Positions 32,495-41,797 of a DNA stretch of 64,000 nucleotides are shown piece by piece. The translations under genes and the position numbers were made by a program. The notes under the pieces were generated by a model that did not search any database, had not been told where the DNA came from, and saw nothing but the letters and a program-made list of their open reading frames with translations. Every line of letters begins with the position of its first letter. The stretch's first letter is position 1. The stretch is from Streptomyces xinghaiensis S187. Its GTDB lineage: Bacteria > Actinomycetota > Actinomycetes > Streptomycetales > Streptomycetaceae. The DNA is taken from positions 4,742,501 to 4,806,500 of the forward strand of contig NZ_CP023202.1 of the NCBI RefSeq assembly GCF_000220705.2, read 5' to 3'.

Positions 32495-34989
32495 GAAACA
32501 CGTCAAGGACGAGAACACTGGCCGGGGCCCTGCTGGGCCTGGCCGCCATGGCCGCCACGACGGCCGCCGGCCCGGCCGCCGCACCCGGGGCACCCGCCCC
32601 GCTCGCGGCCTCCGCCCCCGCCGGATCCCGCGCCGCCGCGGCCGAAGGCGCCGATCCGGTCGACTTCGCCGTGGTGGTCGACCAGTCGAAGAGCCTCTCC
32701 GCCGACGACCTGGCCCGCGAGGTCGAGGCCGCCGCGCTGATCGCCCAGGGAGAGATATCCGAACGCTCCCGGGCCACGGTCATCGGCTTCGGCAGCTCCG
32801 AGAAGCCCGGCCAGTCCGCGGTGCGCGAGGTCTGCCAGCTCACGGTGGCCGACGCCGTGGGACGGGACCACCTCAGCGACTGCGTCAAGGAACTGTCCCG
32901 CCGGGACGAACGGAGAATGGGCCCCGGCACCGACTTCCCCGCCGCCCTGCGGCAGGCACTGGACCGGCTGACCGAGGACGGCGAGCCCGCCACCCCGAGG
33001 GTGGTCTTCCTGCTCACCGACGGCCGGCTCGACGTCCGCGACAGCCGGGCCTACGGCGACGACCCGAGGAGCCGCACCGAGGAGGCCGAGGAGCAACTGG
33101 CCGAGCAACTGGCCCGGGCCCGCGAGGAGTCCGTGCAGATCTGGCCGCTCGGCTTCGGCGACGTCGACCGGAAGATGCTCACCGCCATGGCCGCCGGCGG
33201 CTACCGCAACGGCTGCGCGGACCTGCCCTCGGCCCGGCCCCGGCCGCGCGTGCTCGACGGCTCGGCCGAGATCGGCAAGGTGCTCCAGGAGACCTTCGCC
33301 GCCGCGCGCTGCGCGCGGGTCGCCCAGGGCACGGTGGGCAAACCGCCCGCCGATCTGACCGTCACCATCCCCGAGATCGCCACCGACGGCTCCATCACCG
33401 TCAGCAAACACGATCCGAAGGTGACGGCGACCTACTACGACCCGCGCGGCCGCAAGGTCCCCACCCGGGGCACGTTCGACGGCTCCGTCTTCGAGGCCAC
33501 CGGGCAGAACGGGCCGGTCGAGGCGCTGCGCGTGAAGAACCCCCGCCCCGGCACATGGCGGGTGCACCTGGAGGCGCCCGAGGGGCACCGCGACCGCGAG
33601 GTGGCGGTGCGGGCCATCTGGCAGGGCAAGCTGCGCTCCGCCGTCACCCTCGACCCGGCCTCGCCGCGGCCGGGGGAGAAGACCGTCGTCGAGGTGCGGA
33701 TGCAGACCCGGCGCGGCGTGGTCATCGACGATCCGCGGCTGCTGAAGGGCATCAAGGTCTCGGCGCAGCTCTCGGGCAGCGGCTTCGACTCCCTCTCCGT
33801 CCCCCTCGCCGACGACGGCAAGGGGCCCGACCGGCGCGCCGGGGACGTCCGCTTCACCGGGACGCTGACCGTGCCGGACGGCGCCGACGGCGATCTGGCC
33901 CTGCGGGCCGGGATGTCCGCGCCGGGTGTCACCGGCGACCGGCGGCCGCTCAACGCCCGCGTCACCCTGGGCACACCGCCGGTCAAGGCGGCCCTCACCG
34001 TGGAGCGGGGCAGCGTCCACCCCGGCGGTGAGGTGCGGGGCCGGCTGGAGGTCCGCAACAGCGACTCCACCGCACACACCCTGCGGCTGGCCCTCGCCGA
34101 CCGCCCGCCGGGCGGCGGGGTGCGGATCTCACCCGCCACCGTCGAGGTGCCCGCGGAGGGCCGCAGGAGCGTCCCGCTCACGCTCTCCCTGGACCCTGAC
34201 GTGGCTCCGGGGGAGATCGGGGGCCGCATCACGGTCGTGGACACGGACGACGACAGCCGGGTCCTCGACAACAGCTTCATCGGCGTCGTCGTCGAACCGA
34301 AACCCACCGTCGTCGGCGAGTGGTGGGGCGCCTTCCTCGCCGCCGCCGTCCTGCTGCTCGGGCTGGCCGCCTTCGCGGCCGTACGGCTGCGGGCGCGGAA
34401 CCGGCGGCGCGATCTCACCGGCGTCCGGCTGGAGTTGCGGGGCGACGGCATCAGGCCGGACGAGCTGACCGTCCGCCCGGGGCAGAGCTCCGGCGGCGAG
34501 TTCCGCTTCACGGTGGACCGGGGCCGGGGCACGGCCCCCGCCCTGCGGCGCGCCGGACCGGGAGCGGCCGCCGTGCACCGGCTGCGGCGCTCCGCCTCCG
34601 GGCGGTTCCTGTTCCGGCCGGACGGCGGGCGGGACATCACGCTGTCCCCCGGCGGCTCCGCCTCCCTCGGCGGCGGACTGGAGATCGTCTTCCACGACCG
34701 GCGGTCCGCGGCTTCCCGGCGGGACGGCGCCGACGGCCGCCGCGGTGCCCGCACCTCGGGCGGCTCCCGGACCTCCGGGGGCGACGGGAACCGGCGGTGG
34801 CGCCGGAACACCGGCCGCCCCGGCCGTGGCAGCCGTATCGGACGACCCGGTGACGATGCCGGGCACGTCCCGCCCACGTCCGGTGCCGGAGACCGCGGCG
34901 CGGGCGCCCGGCGCCCGGGCGGCGGCGCGAGTGCCCCGTCCTCCGATGAGCGGACCGCCGGCGCGAGCCGCTTCGACCCGAATTTCTGA
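32491..34989 (+). CDS. secreted, membrane-anchored von Willebrand factor A protein
   Basis: 832 residues. The signal peptide is R-N-T-S-R-T-R plus a hydrophobic core. A vWA domain (~55-275) has a complete MIDAS: D-Q-S-K-S (~62-66), Thr in G-T-D-F (~148) and Asp in L-L-T-D-G-R (~177), so metal and ligand binding is expected. Beta-sandwich (Ig/MG-like) segments follow (~290-600), then one membrane helix (W-W-G-A-F-L-A-A-A-V-L-L-L-G-L, ~610-632) and a ~200-residue cytoplasmic part. That part has a beta-rich module (~640-735) and an Arg/Gly/Ser-rich disordered end. Topology: vWA outside, tail inside, where it could contact the tubulin-like or GTPase proteins. Such vWA proteins with MIDAS are typical of operons with tubulin-like or MoxR-type NTPases. 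Confidence 0.85.
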   Translation: MRNTSRTRTLAGALLGLAAMAATTAAGPAAAPGAPAPLAASAPAGSRAAAAEGADPVDFAVVVDQSKSLSADDLAREVEAAALIAQGEISERSRATVIGFGSSEKPGQSAVREVCQLTVADAVGRDHLSDCVKELSRRDERRMGPGTDFPAALRQALDRLTEDGEPATPRVVFLLTDGRLDVRDSRAYGDDPRSRTEEAEEQLAEQLARAREESVQIWPLGFGDVDRKMLTAMAAGGYRNGCADLPSARPRPRVLDGSAEIGKVLQETFAAARCARVAQGTVGKPPADLTVTIPEIATDGSITVSKHDPKVTATYYDPRGRKVPTRGTFDGSVFEATGQNGPVEALRVKNPRPGTWRVHLEAPEGHRDREVAVRAIWQGKLRSAVTLDPASPRPGEKTVVEVRMQTRRGVVIDDPRLLKGIKVSAQLSGSGFDSLSVPLADDGKGPDRRAGDVRFTGTLTVPDGADGDLALRAGMSAPGVTGDRRPLNARVTLGTPPVKAALTVERGSVHPGGEVRGRLEVRNSDSTAHTLRLALADRPPGGGVRISPATVEVPAEGRRSVPLTLSLDPDVAPGEIGGRITVVDTDDDSRVLDNSFIGVVVEPKPTVVGEWWGAFLAAAVLLLGLAAFAAVRLRARNRRRDLTGVRLELRGDGIRPDELTVRPGQSSGGEFRFTVDRGRGTAPALRRAGPGAAAVHRLRRSASGRFLFRPDGGRDITLSPGGSASLGGGLEIVFHDRRSAASRRDGADGRRGARTSGGSRTSGGDGNRRWRRNTGRPGRGSRIGRPGDDAGHVPPTSGAGDRGAGARRPGGGASAPSSDERTAGASRFDPNF

Positions 34990-35033
34990 GTCACGACGGG
35001 CCGCCGTCCCCAGGCGGCCCCACGGGAGACCAC

Positions 35034-38000
35034 ATGAAGATCCACCAGCCCATGCTCTTCGTTGGCCTGGGCGGCACCGGGAACCGGATCGGCGCCGAGC
35101 TGGAGCGCGGTCTGCGCCGCGAGCTGTGCGGACCCGACGGCACCAAGCTGGCCGTCGAAGACCGCAGGGCGCCGTTCCAGCTGCCGGACTGCCTCCAGTT
35201 CGTCTACGCCGACTTCAGCGAGTCCGAACTCGACCGGCTGCCGCACCTCGGTGTCAGGGGCACCGGAGCCGCCGCGTACACCCGCACTTCGCGGGCCATC
35301 CACGATCTGCTGCCCACCGGCTACGACAGTTCTCCAGAGGTGACCCGCATGCTGCGGGTCGTCCTCCACGAGGAGACCCGCTCCTGGCTGCCGCCCGAGC
35401 AGCGGCAGCCGCGGGTGGCACCGCTGCACAACGGCGCGGGTCAGCTTCCCACCGTGGGCCGGGCCGCGCTCTTCGCGACCCTGCGCAGCGGTCTGGAGCC
35501 CGTCCTGCAGCAGCTCCGGAAAGCTGTCAGCGCCATCGGCAACTCGAAGTCCGACCTGCAGGCGGTGGGCGGCCGCCAAGCCCACGCCTGCGACGTGTTC
35601 GTGGCGTTCTCCGTGGCCGGCGGCACCGGGGCCGGCATCTTCTACGACTTCATCCATCTCATCGGGCACGAGTTCCGCCGGTACCGGGAGCTCGCGGTGA
35701 AGATCTACCCACTGGTGGTGATGCCCTCCGCCTTCCCTCCGGAGGCGGGCGGCGGACGGGAGGCAGAACTCAACTCCGCCCGGGCCCTGGTGGACCTCTC
35801 CCGGCTGGTCGACGACCAGAACGCGCCCGACGCGCAGGCCGACTTCGGCGACGTCGAACCGCGCGCCGGAGCCGGGGTGCGCTACCCGGTGGAGGGCCTG
35901 GTGAAGCTGCGTCCCTCGACCGTGCAGACCGCCTTCCTGTTCGGCTGCCCCTCGGTGATCCGGCCGGAGGACCTGCGCCGGTCCATCACCGCGATGGTGA
36001 TGTCGCTCATCGGCACGGAGCAGGGCGAGGGGAACACCCAGGGGCGCGCCGAGGGCGACCACCAGTCGTTCGCCGCCAGTTTCATCAACGGGAGCGTGGA
36101 GCGCTCCACGCCCTCCCACTCCGGCATCGGACACCGGGGGCTGTCGACGGGGCTCGCGGCCTCCCTCACCGTCCCGGTCGACGAACTGGCGGAGATCGTG
36201 GCGGGCCGGCTGCTGGCCGAGGCCGTGCGAGGAATGGCCGAGGACGCCCGGCGGCCCCGCGACGACGGCACGGACCTGGTCCGGGACATGTTTCTGCGGT
36301 CCGGCATCGGCCGGCTGTGGACAAGGGAGGCGCTCGGGGTCCCCGCGCCCGACCCGCTGCCCAAGGGGAGCAAGCCCATCGCCCAGGCACTGCGGGACCG
36401 GATCGGCGACATGGAGGACGGACTCGCCCGGCTCGACCGCGAACTGGACCGGGACATCTCCCGGCTCGTCGACGACTTCGCCCCGGGCACCGGAGCCCGC
36501 GAACTGCTCGGCCGACTGGGGCCGTTCCGGCTGGAACGCCTCCTGAACGGGCTCCCCGGCCACCCGCAGCGGGCGGCCGAGGCCGGATTCGCCGGAATGC
36601 TGGAGAACCGCAAGAACGACCCCGAGCGGCCGGAGGGCGTCGGCCCGTCCGCCCCGCTGATCCCCCGGATCAAGGGCGGGGCCGGCGGCCTCGTCCCGGC
36701 CCGCTGGGGCGACCCCGATGTCCAGGACGCGATCGACGAGCAGGACGCCTGGTACCGGTGGCGGGCCAACCGGCAGTGGCACCGGGCCTGGAAGGACCAC
36801 GAGTCCCGCTGGCGGCCCCCGCTGGTGCGGGCCCTGAAGGAGACCAGCGAACTGGTCCGGGCCCTGCGCGCCCACGAGGAGGACGAGCGGAAACACTTCG
36901 CCGATCGTCGCAAGGATCTCTACCGCGACCGCACGGGCGTGTCCTATCTGCTGCCTCCGCAGAACAACCTGCGGGCCTTCTACGAGGACGTCCTCGGCCG
37001 GCTGGTCCGGCACGGCGGCCTGCCGGAGAACACCGACGCGGTCACCCTGCTGGCCGAGCTGGTCCAGCCCGAGGACTGGCAGCGGGCCCTGGACGCCGTG
37101 CGCCGCTCTCCGCGCGCCGCCGTCAAGGAGATCAAGCAGGTCCTCGAACGGCGCGTCAAAACCCTCTTCGGGGAAACGAGTGCCCTGGACGACCGCCCGC
37201 TGCTGCCTTCGCTGGGGGTGCTGCTCCGGGCGGCCGCCGGGGACGAGAACGCGGAGGCGTCCGTCGACAGCCGCTGGCTGGAGCAGTTCCGCTCCCAGCT
37301 GGCCGGTCTGCTGCCGGTCGGCTTCACCCCCGACGGCAGCGGTCCGCTGGAGGCCCTCATCGTGCATCCACGCAGCGAGAAGGACGACCGGACCGGGGAG
37401 TACCTCAAGCAGGAGCTCAACCTGCCCCGGGACATCGTGGGCGAGCCGCGATGCCAGCAAGTGGAGGCGGAGGCCATCACCGTCGTGCTGCACCGCAGCG
37501 GGATGAGCCTCACCGACGTCTCCGAGGTGCGGCGCTCGCTGCGGGTCTGGGCCGAGGCGCGCGACGCGGGCGGCGGCGGCGACTTCCTGCACTGGCGGCA
37601 GCGGCTGGGATACCGCGACGACTGGCTGGCCAGCACGGAGGACGACCGGCGGCGCATCCTGCACCGCATTCTGTGCGCGGTGTGGAACGGGCAGGTGGAC
37701 GCTCTGGGCGACCCCGCTTCCCCCGACCGGATCCGGATCCGGCTTCAGGAGGGCGACTCGGCCACGATGACCCTGCGGCTGGAGTCCTTCGACGAGGGCC
37801 TGTCCAGCTGGGCCGGGCTTCTGCGCGCCTACGAGCAGTGGGCCCTGCTGGACGAGGAGGGCCCGATCGTCAAGGACGTCTGCGATCGGCTGATGCGCAC
37901 CCGGCCCCACGGGCTGACCACCCGGAACGCCGCTCCGTCTCCGCTCTTCCGGAGACTCGTACACGAGGTGGCGCCGCAGCAGCGGGCCCTGCTGGACGAG

Positions 38001-39137
38001 CTGGCCGGTGAGTTCGCCGGGGAGGACGGGGAGTGGCTCGTCCCGCTGCGGAACTTCTGGGAGAAGACCTTCGACGGTGCGCTCGACCTGCGCTTCCCCG
38101 GGACGGCGCGGGCCACCCGGCCGAATCTGCGGACGCTCGACGAGCGGTACGAACGGGAAGCGGCGGCCGCCTCCCGGCCGCCGGCGCCGCGCACCGCGCC
38201 GGCCGGCCCGCGCACCGCGCCGCCGGGGCCGCCCGGCCGGCCCTGGGACGGAGCCGCCGAGCCGCGGCCCGAGCCGGCGGTGCCGCACGGCCGCCACAAC
38301 GGCTCGCGCCACGAACCGCCCGCACCACCCCGGCCCCCTCGGCGGGAACCGGCGGAGCCGTACGGGGCGGAGGAGCGGTACGGGGCGGAGAGCCCGTACG
38401 AGGGCGGCGGCGAGCCGTACCCCGGGCCCCGGGGCGGACCGGGCGCCGGGCGGGCCGGGGAGCCGTACGGAAGCCGGGGTGAGCGGTACTCCGCAGAGGC
38501 GGACGAGCCGTACGCGGGCCGGCCGGACCCGGCAGCCGGAAGCCGGTGGGAGCCGGGCGCCGGACGGGCGGAGCCCTCGGCGGCCCGGAGCGAGCCGTAC
38601 ACCGGCCGGCCGCGGGACGGTGCGCCGAACGACGACGGCCCGGACGAGGCGTACACGGACCGGGCCGGGCGGTACCCCGGCCCGTCCGAGCGGAGCACCG
38701 GCCGGACGGAGCCGCCCGTCGCGGGCGGGGACGGGCTTCCCGCGGGGAGCGGCAGGCGCGAGCCGTACGGGGGCGCGGCGGAGCCGGACGGCTGGAGCGA
38801 GCCGTACCGGACGGACGATCCGCACCGCGAAGAGGGCGCCCCGCGCCGTGCGCCGGAGCCGGCCCCGAAGGCGGAGCCCTGGGACAGCGGCGACTGGGAC
38901 GATCCGCCCCGGCGGAACGACCGGGCCTCCGGAGACGACTGGGACACGGGGGATGACCGGGCCCGCGGAGACGACCGGGCCCGCGGAGACGACCGGGTCC
39001 ACGGAGACGACCGGGTCTCCGGAGACGACTGGGACGACGGAGGCGGCCGGCGGCACGGAGCCGACCGGGTCCACGGCCGGCTCCACGGGGACGGCCGGGA
39101 CCGCCGGACCGGCGGGGACGAGGAGACGCGGCTGTGA
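35034..39137 (+). CDS. tubulin/FtsZ-like GTPase with long disordered C-terminal tail
   Basis: 1367 residues; GGGAG ~8 bases before ATG 35034. The N-terminus (L-F-V-G-L-G-G-T-G-N-R-I-G, residues ~5-17) is the first nucleotide-binding loop, and V-A-G-G-T-G-A-G-I-F-Y-D-F (~193-205) is the tubulin/FtsZ signature (G-G-G-T-G-[ST]-G in classical members). Residues 1-~420 thus form a tubulin-like GTPase resembling the bacterial 'Tubulin_2' type. A long helical part with coiled stretches (~430-1040) follows. The last ~320 residues are disordered, with many E-P-Y/E-R-Y motifs and acidic-basic D-D-R repeats. Such proteins are proposed to polymerise at membranes (from memory of comparative studies of FtsZ-like families). 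It is 44 bases after the vWA gene, and its stop overlaps the next start. Confidence 0.82.
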   Translation: MKIHQPMLFVGLGGTGNRIGAELERGLRRELCGPDGTKLAVEDRRAPFQLPDCLQFVYADFSESELDRLPHLGVRGTGAAAYTRTSRAIHDLLPTGYDSSPEVTRMLRVVLHEETRSWLPPEQRQPRVAPLHNGAGQLPTVGRAALFATLRSGLEPVLQQLRKAVSAIGNSKSDLQAVGGRQAHACDVFVAFSVAGGTGAGIFYDFIHLIGHEFRRYRELAVKIYPLVVMPSAFPPEAGGGREAELNSARALVDLSRLVDDQNAPDAQADFGDVEPRAGAGVRYPVEGLVKLRPSTVQTAFLFGCPSVIRPEDLRRSITAMVMSLIGTEQGEGNTQGRAEGDHQSFAASFINGSVERSTPSHSGIGHRGLSTGLAASLTVPVDELAEIVAGRLLAEAVRGMAEDARRPRDDGTDLVRDMFLRSGIGRLWTREALGVPAPDPLPKGSKPIAQALRDRIGDMEDGLARLDRELDRDISRLVDDFAPGTGARELLGRLGPFRLERLLNGLPGHPQRAAEAGFAGMLENRKNDPERPEGVGPSAPLIPRIKGGAGGLVPARWGDPDVQDAIDEQDAWYRWRANRQWHRAWKDHESRWRPPLVRALKETSELVRALRAHEEDERKHFADRRKDLYRDRTGVSYLLPPQNNLRAFYEDVLGRLVRHGGLPENTDAVTLLAELVQPEDWQRALDAVRRSPRAAVKEIKQVLERRVKTLFGETSALDDRPLLPSLGVLLRAAAGDENAEASVDSRWLEQFRSQLAGLLPVGFTPDGSGPLEALIVHPRSEKDDRTGEYLKQELNLPRDIVGEPRCQQVEAEAITVVLHRSGMSLTDVSEVRRSLRVWAEARDAGGGGDFLHWRQRLGYRDDWLASTEDDRRRILHRILCAVWNGQVDALGDPASPDRIRIRLQEGDSATMTLRLESFDEGLSSWAGLLRAYEQWALLDEEGPIVKDVCDRLMRTRPHGLTTRNAAPSPLFRRLVHEVAPQQRALLDELAGEFAGEDGEWLVPLRNFWEKTFDGALDLRFPGTARATRPNLRTLDERYEREAAAASRPPAPRTAPAGPRTAPPGPPGRPWDGAAEPRPEPAVPHGRHNGSRHEPPAPPRPPRREPAEPYGAEERYGAESPYEGGGEPYPGPRGGPGAGRAGEPYGSRGERYSAEADEPYAGRPDPAAGSRWEPGAGRAEPSAARSEPYTGRPRDGAPNDDGPDEAYTDRAGRYPGPSERSTGRTEPPVAGGDGLPAGSGRREPYGGAAEPDGWSEPYRTDDPHREEGAPRRAPEPAPKAEPWDSGDWDDPPRRNDRASGDDWDTGDDRARGDDRARGDDRVHGDDRVSGDDWDDGGGRRHGADRVHGRLHGDGRDRRTGGDEETRL

Positions 39138-41797
39138 GCACCGAACGCCGGCCCGCCGCGGAGCCGGTGGTCCGCGTCGACCTGGGCCACCGCGGCGGCC
39201 GGCCCCAGACCCCCGTGGCCCTGGCGGCCCGGGTGCGCGAGGCTCTGGCGCGGACGCCGGCCGCCGGAACCCGCTGCTTCCTCGTCCTCGACGACGCTCC
39301 CGATCTGATGGATCATCAGGTCCACTACGAGCGGCTCTACTCCCACGGTCCCGCCGAGGTGCTCTGTCTGGCGTACGGCGGCGCGGACTCCCGGGAACTG
39401 CTCCTCCCGCACGTCCTGCAGGCCGCGGGCGTGCTGTGGATCCCCGACGCGTTCGCCGGGGCGGACGGCACGGAGCCGGGTCCCGGGGAAGGCCGGGGCG
39501 GTGGCGGAGCCCGCAGGGGAGAGGGCCCCGGCGGCCGCGTCGGCAAGCCGGGCCCGGAGACGGTCGACGAGGCCCTGCGCCCGATGGTCGAACTCCTCTC
39601 CGAACTCTCGGTGTTCCGCGCCGTGCTCGGCGGGATCGCCGAGATCCCGCAGGGGGTGGCCGTCCCCGCGGCCCGCGTGCTGGAACACGATCTGACGGAG
39701 GAGGCCAAGGCCCGCGCCTGGCGCCAGGCGCTGGAGGAGCTGACCGGCGCGGACGTTCCCCCTCCCGCCCTGGTCGTCGAGGGCGCGCCGGGCTCGGACG
39801 CCGGCCCCGCCGACGCCGTCCCCGCCGCACTCGGCCACCTCATCGGCGCCGCGGTCCCCCGCGCGCTGGCCGGCCGCAACTGGCTCGTCCCCGGGGGACG
39901 AGCCGAGAGGCGGCGGCTGGCCTGCGAGCGGGCGCTGCGGGACGCCGAGGACGGATACGAGCGGGTGCGCGGCCCGGCCGGGCTGTTCGGCCGGCGCGTC
40001 CGGACCGTCGATCTCCCCGAGCGGCTCGCGGACCTCGCCGACGCGCTCGGCGCCTACCGCGGGTGCGCCGCCGAGGCGCTGAGCGAGGGCGGCGGCGACC
40101 GCCTCAGCCTGGAGCAGCGCAACGGCCTCCTGCAGCGCGGCATCGATCTGCCGGAGCTCCCCGAGGCGTCGCGGAGCGCGGTCGGCCCGGGGCTCCGCGC
40201 CTACACCGAGCGGCTGATCGCCGCCGGGCTGCCGCTGCGCTCGGTCGCCGCCCGGCTGGGTGCGCTGTCCGACCGTTCCGCCCCGGCGGGCAGCGCGGCC
40301 CGGCTGGCCCGGCTGGACGACATCTGTCCCGAGCGGATGCCGGAGGAGCTCGCCTCGCCCCTCCCGTTCGGACCGGACGGTCCGGCGTTCGCCCACGCCG
40401 CTCCCGTGCTGCTCCTGGCGTTCACGGCCGGACTGTGGCCGGGCGCCGGCTGGGTGTCCGGGCCGCTGACCGGGCTCGTGCTGGCGCTGCTCACCCTGCT
40501 GATGCTGCGGCGCCGGCCCAACCGTTCCCCGGCGGGTCCGCCGGACGGGGGCGGGAGCACGCGTTCGGGGCTGCGGCTGGTCGCCGGCCTCGCGGGCGGT
40601 GCCGCGGGAGGGCTGGCCGGAACGCTGCTGGCCCCGCCGGTCTGGGCCGGGGCGGCGGCGCTCGGCCTGGCCGTCACCGGATCGGCGGCCCTGGTCCTGC
40701 GGGACTGGACGGCGGCCGTCGACGACTGGTGGGACCGGACGGATGTGCGGTCCGCGGCCCGGAGCCTCCACGGCATCGACGGGCTGCTGGCCGAGACAGC
40801 CGTGCAGGACTGGCTGTTCGCCGACGCCCGCTACCACTGCTCGGACGGCGCCCGCGCCGTCGCCCTGCTCGTACGGGGGCTCGCCGACACGGCCGAGGAG
40901 TGCCGTGCCGCCGAGGACGCCGGGGCCGGGGCGGCCGGCACACGGCATGTCGCGGGTGCCAACGGCACGGCCGCTTCCGCCGTCTCCTCCGGAGCCGCCG
41001 CGGGTACGGCCGACGACCCTTGGAACTGGGCCAGTTGGGGAGACGGCGACGGCTACAGCCACGCCGCCGGCTACAGCCACGCCGCTGGCAACAGCCACGC
41101 CGCCGGCGACGGCCACGGCGGCGGCCCGCCCCGGGACGGGGGACCGCCCACCGGCCGCACGGCCCCGTGGGACGGCGGGGCCGCCGCGGACACTCCGCCC
41201 TCCGCGGCCCCGGCCGACCCGCCCTGGCTGGAGCGGGAACGCGGCGACGGGGGTCCCGCCCTCGTCCCCACGCTGCTCGGTGATCTGGCCGGCGGCGCCA
41301 CCCGCATCCTCGCCACCCGCTGGGCCGCGGTCGAGCGGGATCCGGCCGAGGCGGGACGGGGCTCGGTGCGGCGGCCGATGACGGAGCTGCTGGAGGAGGA
41401 GCGGGCCGGGCTCCGGCGCGACGGTGCCACCTCGCCGCCCGCCTTCGCCGCCGATCCCGGAGAGCGTCCGGGAGCCGCCGAACTGCTGGGGGTCTCCTCC
41501 GACCGGGCCGGGCAGCTGCTCGGCCCGGAGGGCGGCGCGGACGAAGCCGTTCCGCTCTGCCGCGCCGAGCACCGCCGGATGCTCTCCAGGGAGCCGACGG
41601 CGGTGCGGCAGGTGCGGTTCGCCCCGGAGGCGATGCGCCGGGGCGCGGAGCCGGACCTGCAGCGGGACGGCTGGCACGCCGCGGGCGAGGACATCGTCTG
41701 GACGCCGGGCGGACGCCACGCGGGCGTGCTGTGTCTCGTACCGCTGCGCGCCGAGATCGTCCGCACCGTCAGGGCGGAGGAGGGGGAACCACGATGA
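39134..41797 (+). CDS. membrane protein of the tubulin-like operon, unknown function
   Basis: 887 residues from GTG 39134 (GTGA overlap). The soluble N-terminal half has an alpha/beta start (R-C-F-L-V-L-D-D-A-P-D-L, ~35-45) and charged helices. Two hydrophobic blocks follow, at ~418-455 (A-P-V-L-L-L-A-F-T-A-G-L ... L-V-L-A-L-L-T-L-L-M-L) and ~478-525 (V-A-G-L-A-G-G-A-A-G-G ... A-L-G-L-A-V-T-G), which probably give four membrane helices. The C-terminal ~350 residues are cytoplasmic, with a W-W-D-R-T-D-V-R helix and a disordered insert containing three G-Y/N-S-H-A-A repeats. I recognise no enzymatic motif. It is likely the integral-membrane platform of the complex. Confidence 0.75.
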   Translation: MSTERRPAAEPVVRVDLGHRGGRPQTPVALAARVREALARTPAAGTRCFLVLDDAPDLMDHQVHYERLYSHGPAEVLCLAYGGADSRELLLPHVLQAAGVLWIPDAFAGADGTEPGPGEGRGGGGARRGEGPGGRVGKPGPETVDEALRPMVELLSELSVFRAVLGGIAEIPQGVAVPAARVLEHDLTEEAKARAWRQALEELTGADVPPPALVVEGAPGSDAGPADAVPAALGHLIGAAVPRALAGRNWLVPGGRAERRRLACERALRDAEDGYERVRGPAGLFGRRVRTVDLPERLADLADALGAYRGCAAEALSEGGGDRLSLEQRNGLLQRGIDLPELPEASRSAVGPGLRAYTERLIAAGLPLRSVAARLGALSDRSAPAGSAARLARLDDICPERMPEELASPLPFGPDGPAFAHAAPVLLLAFTAGLWPGAGWVSGPLTGLVLALLTLLMLRRRPNRSPAGPPDGGGSTRSGLRLVAGLAGGAAGGLAGTLLAPPVWAGAAALGLAVTGSAALVLRDWTAAVDDWWDRTDVRSAARSLHGIDGLLAETAVQDWLFADARYHCSDGARAVALLVRGLADTAEECRAAEDAGAGAAGTRHVAGANGTAASAVSSGAAAGTADDPWNWASWGDGDGYSHAAGYSHAAGNSHAAGDGHGGGPPRDGGPPTGRTAPWDGGAAADTPPSAAPADPPWLERERGDGGPALVPTLLGDLAGGATRILATRWAAVERDPAEAGRGSVRRPMTELLEEERAGLRRDGATSPPAFAADPGERPGAAELLGVSSDRAGQLLGPEGGADEAVPLCRAEHRRMLSREPTAVRQVRFAPEAMRRGAEPDLQRDGWHAAGEDIVWTPGGRHAGVLCLVPLRAEIVRTVRAEEGEPR

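Noticed and set aside
38940..39025. 18-bp repeats in the tubulin-like gene tail considered as a mobile or intergenic repeat
   Set aside because: They lie inside the coding frame and encode D-D-R-A/V-x-G units, part of a disordered protein tail.
33435..39830. A 2131-codon open frame on the minus strand across the vWA and tubulin-like genes
   Set aside because: It is an antisense shadow caused by GC-rich codon bias. The product is Arg/Pro-rich without domains, and the plus-strand genes have clear families.
41051..41110. Repeats in the membrane protein gene considered as a regulatory repeat
   Set aside because: In-frame codons for G-Y/N-S-H-A-A; protein-level low complexity.
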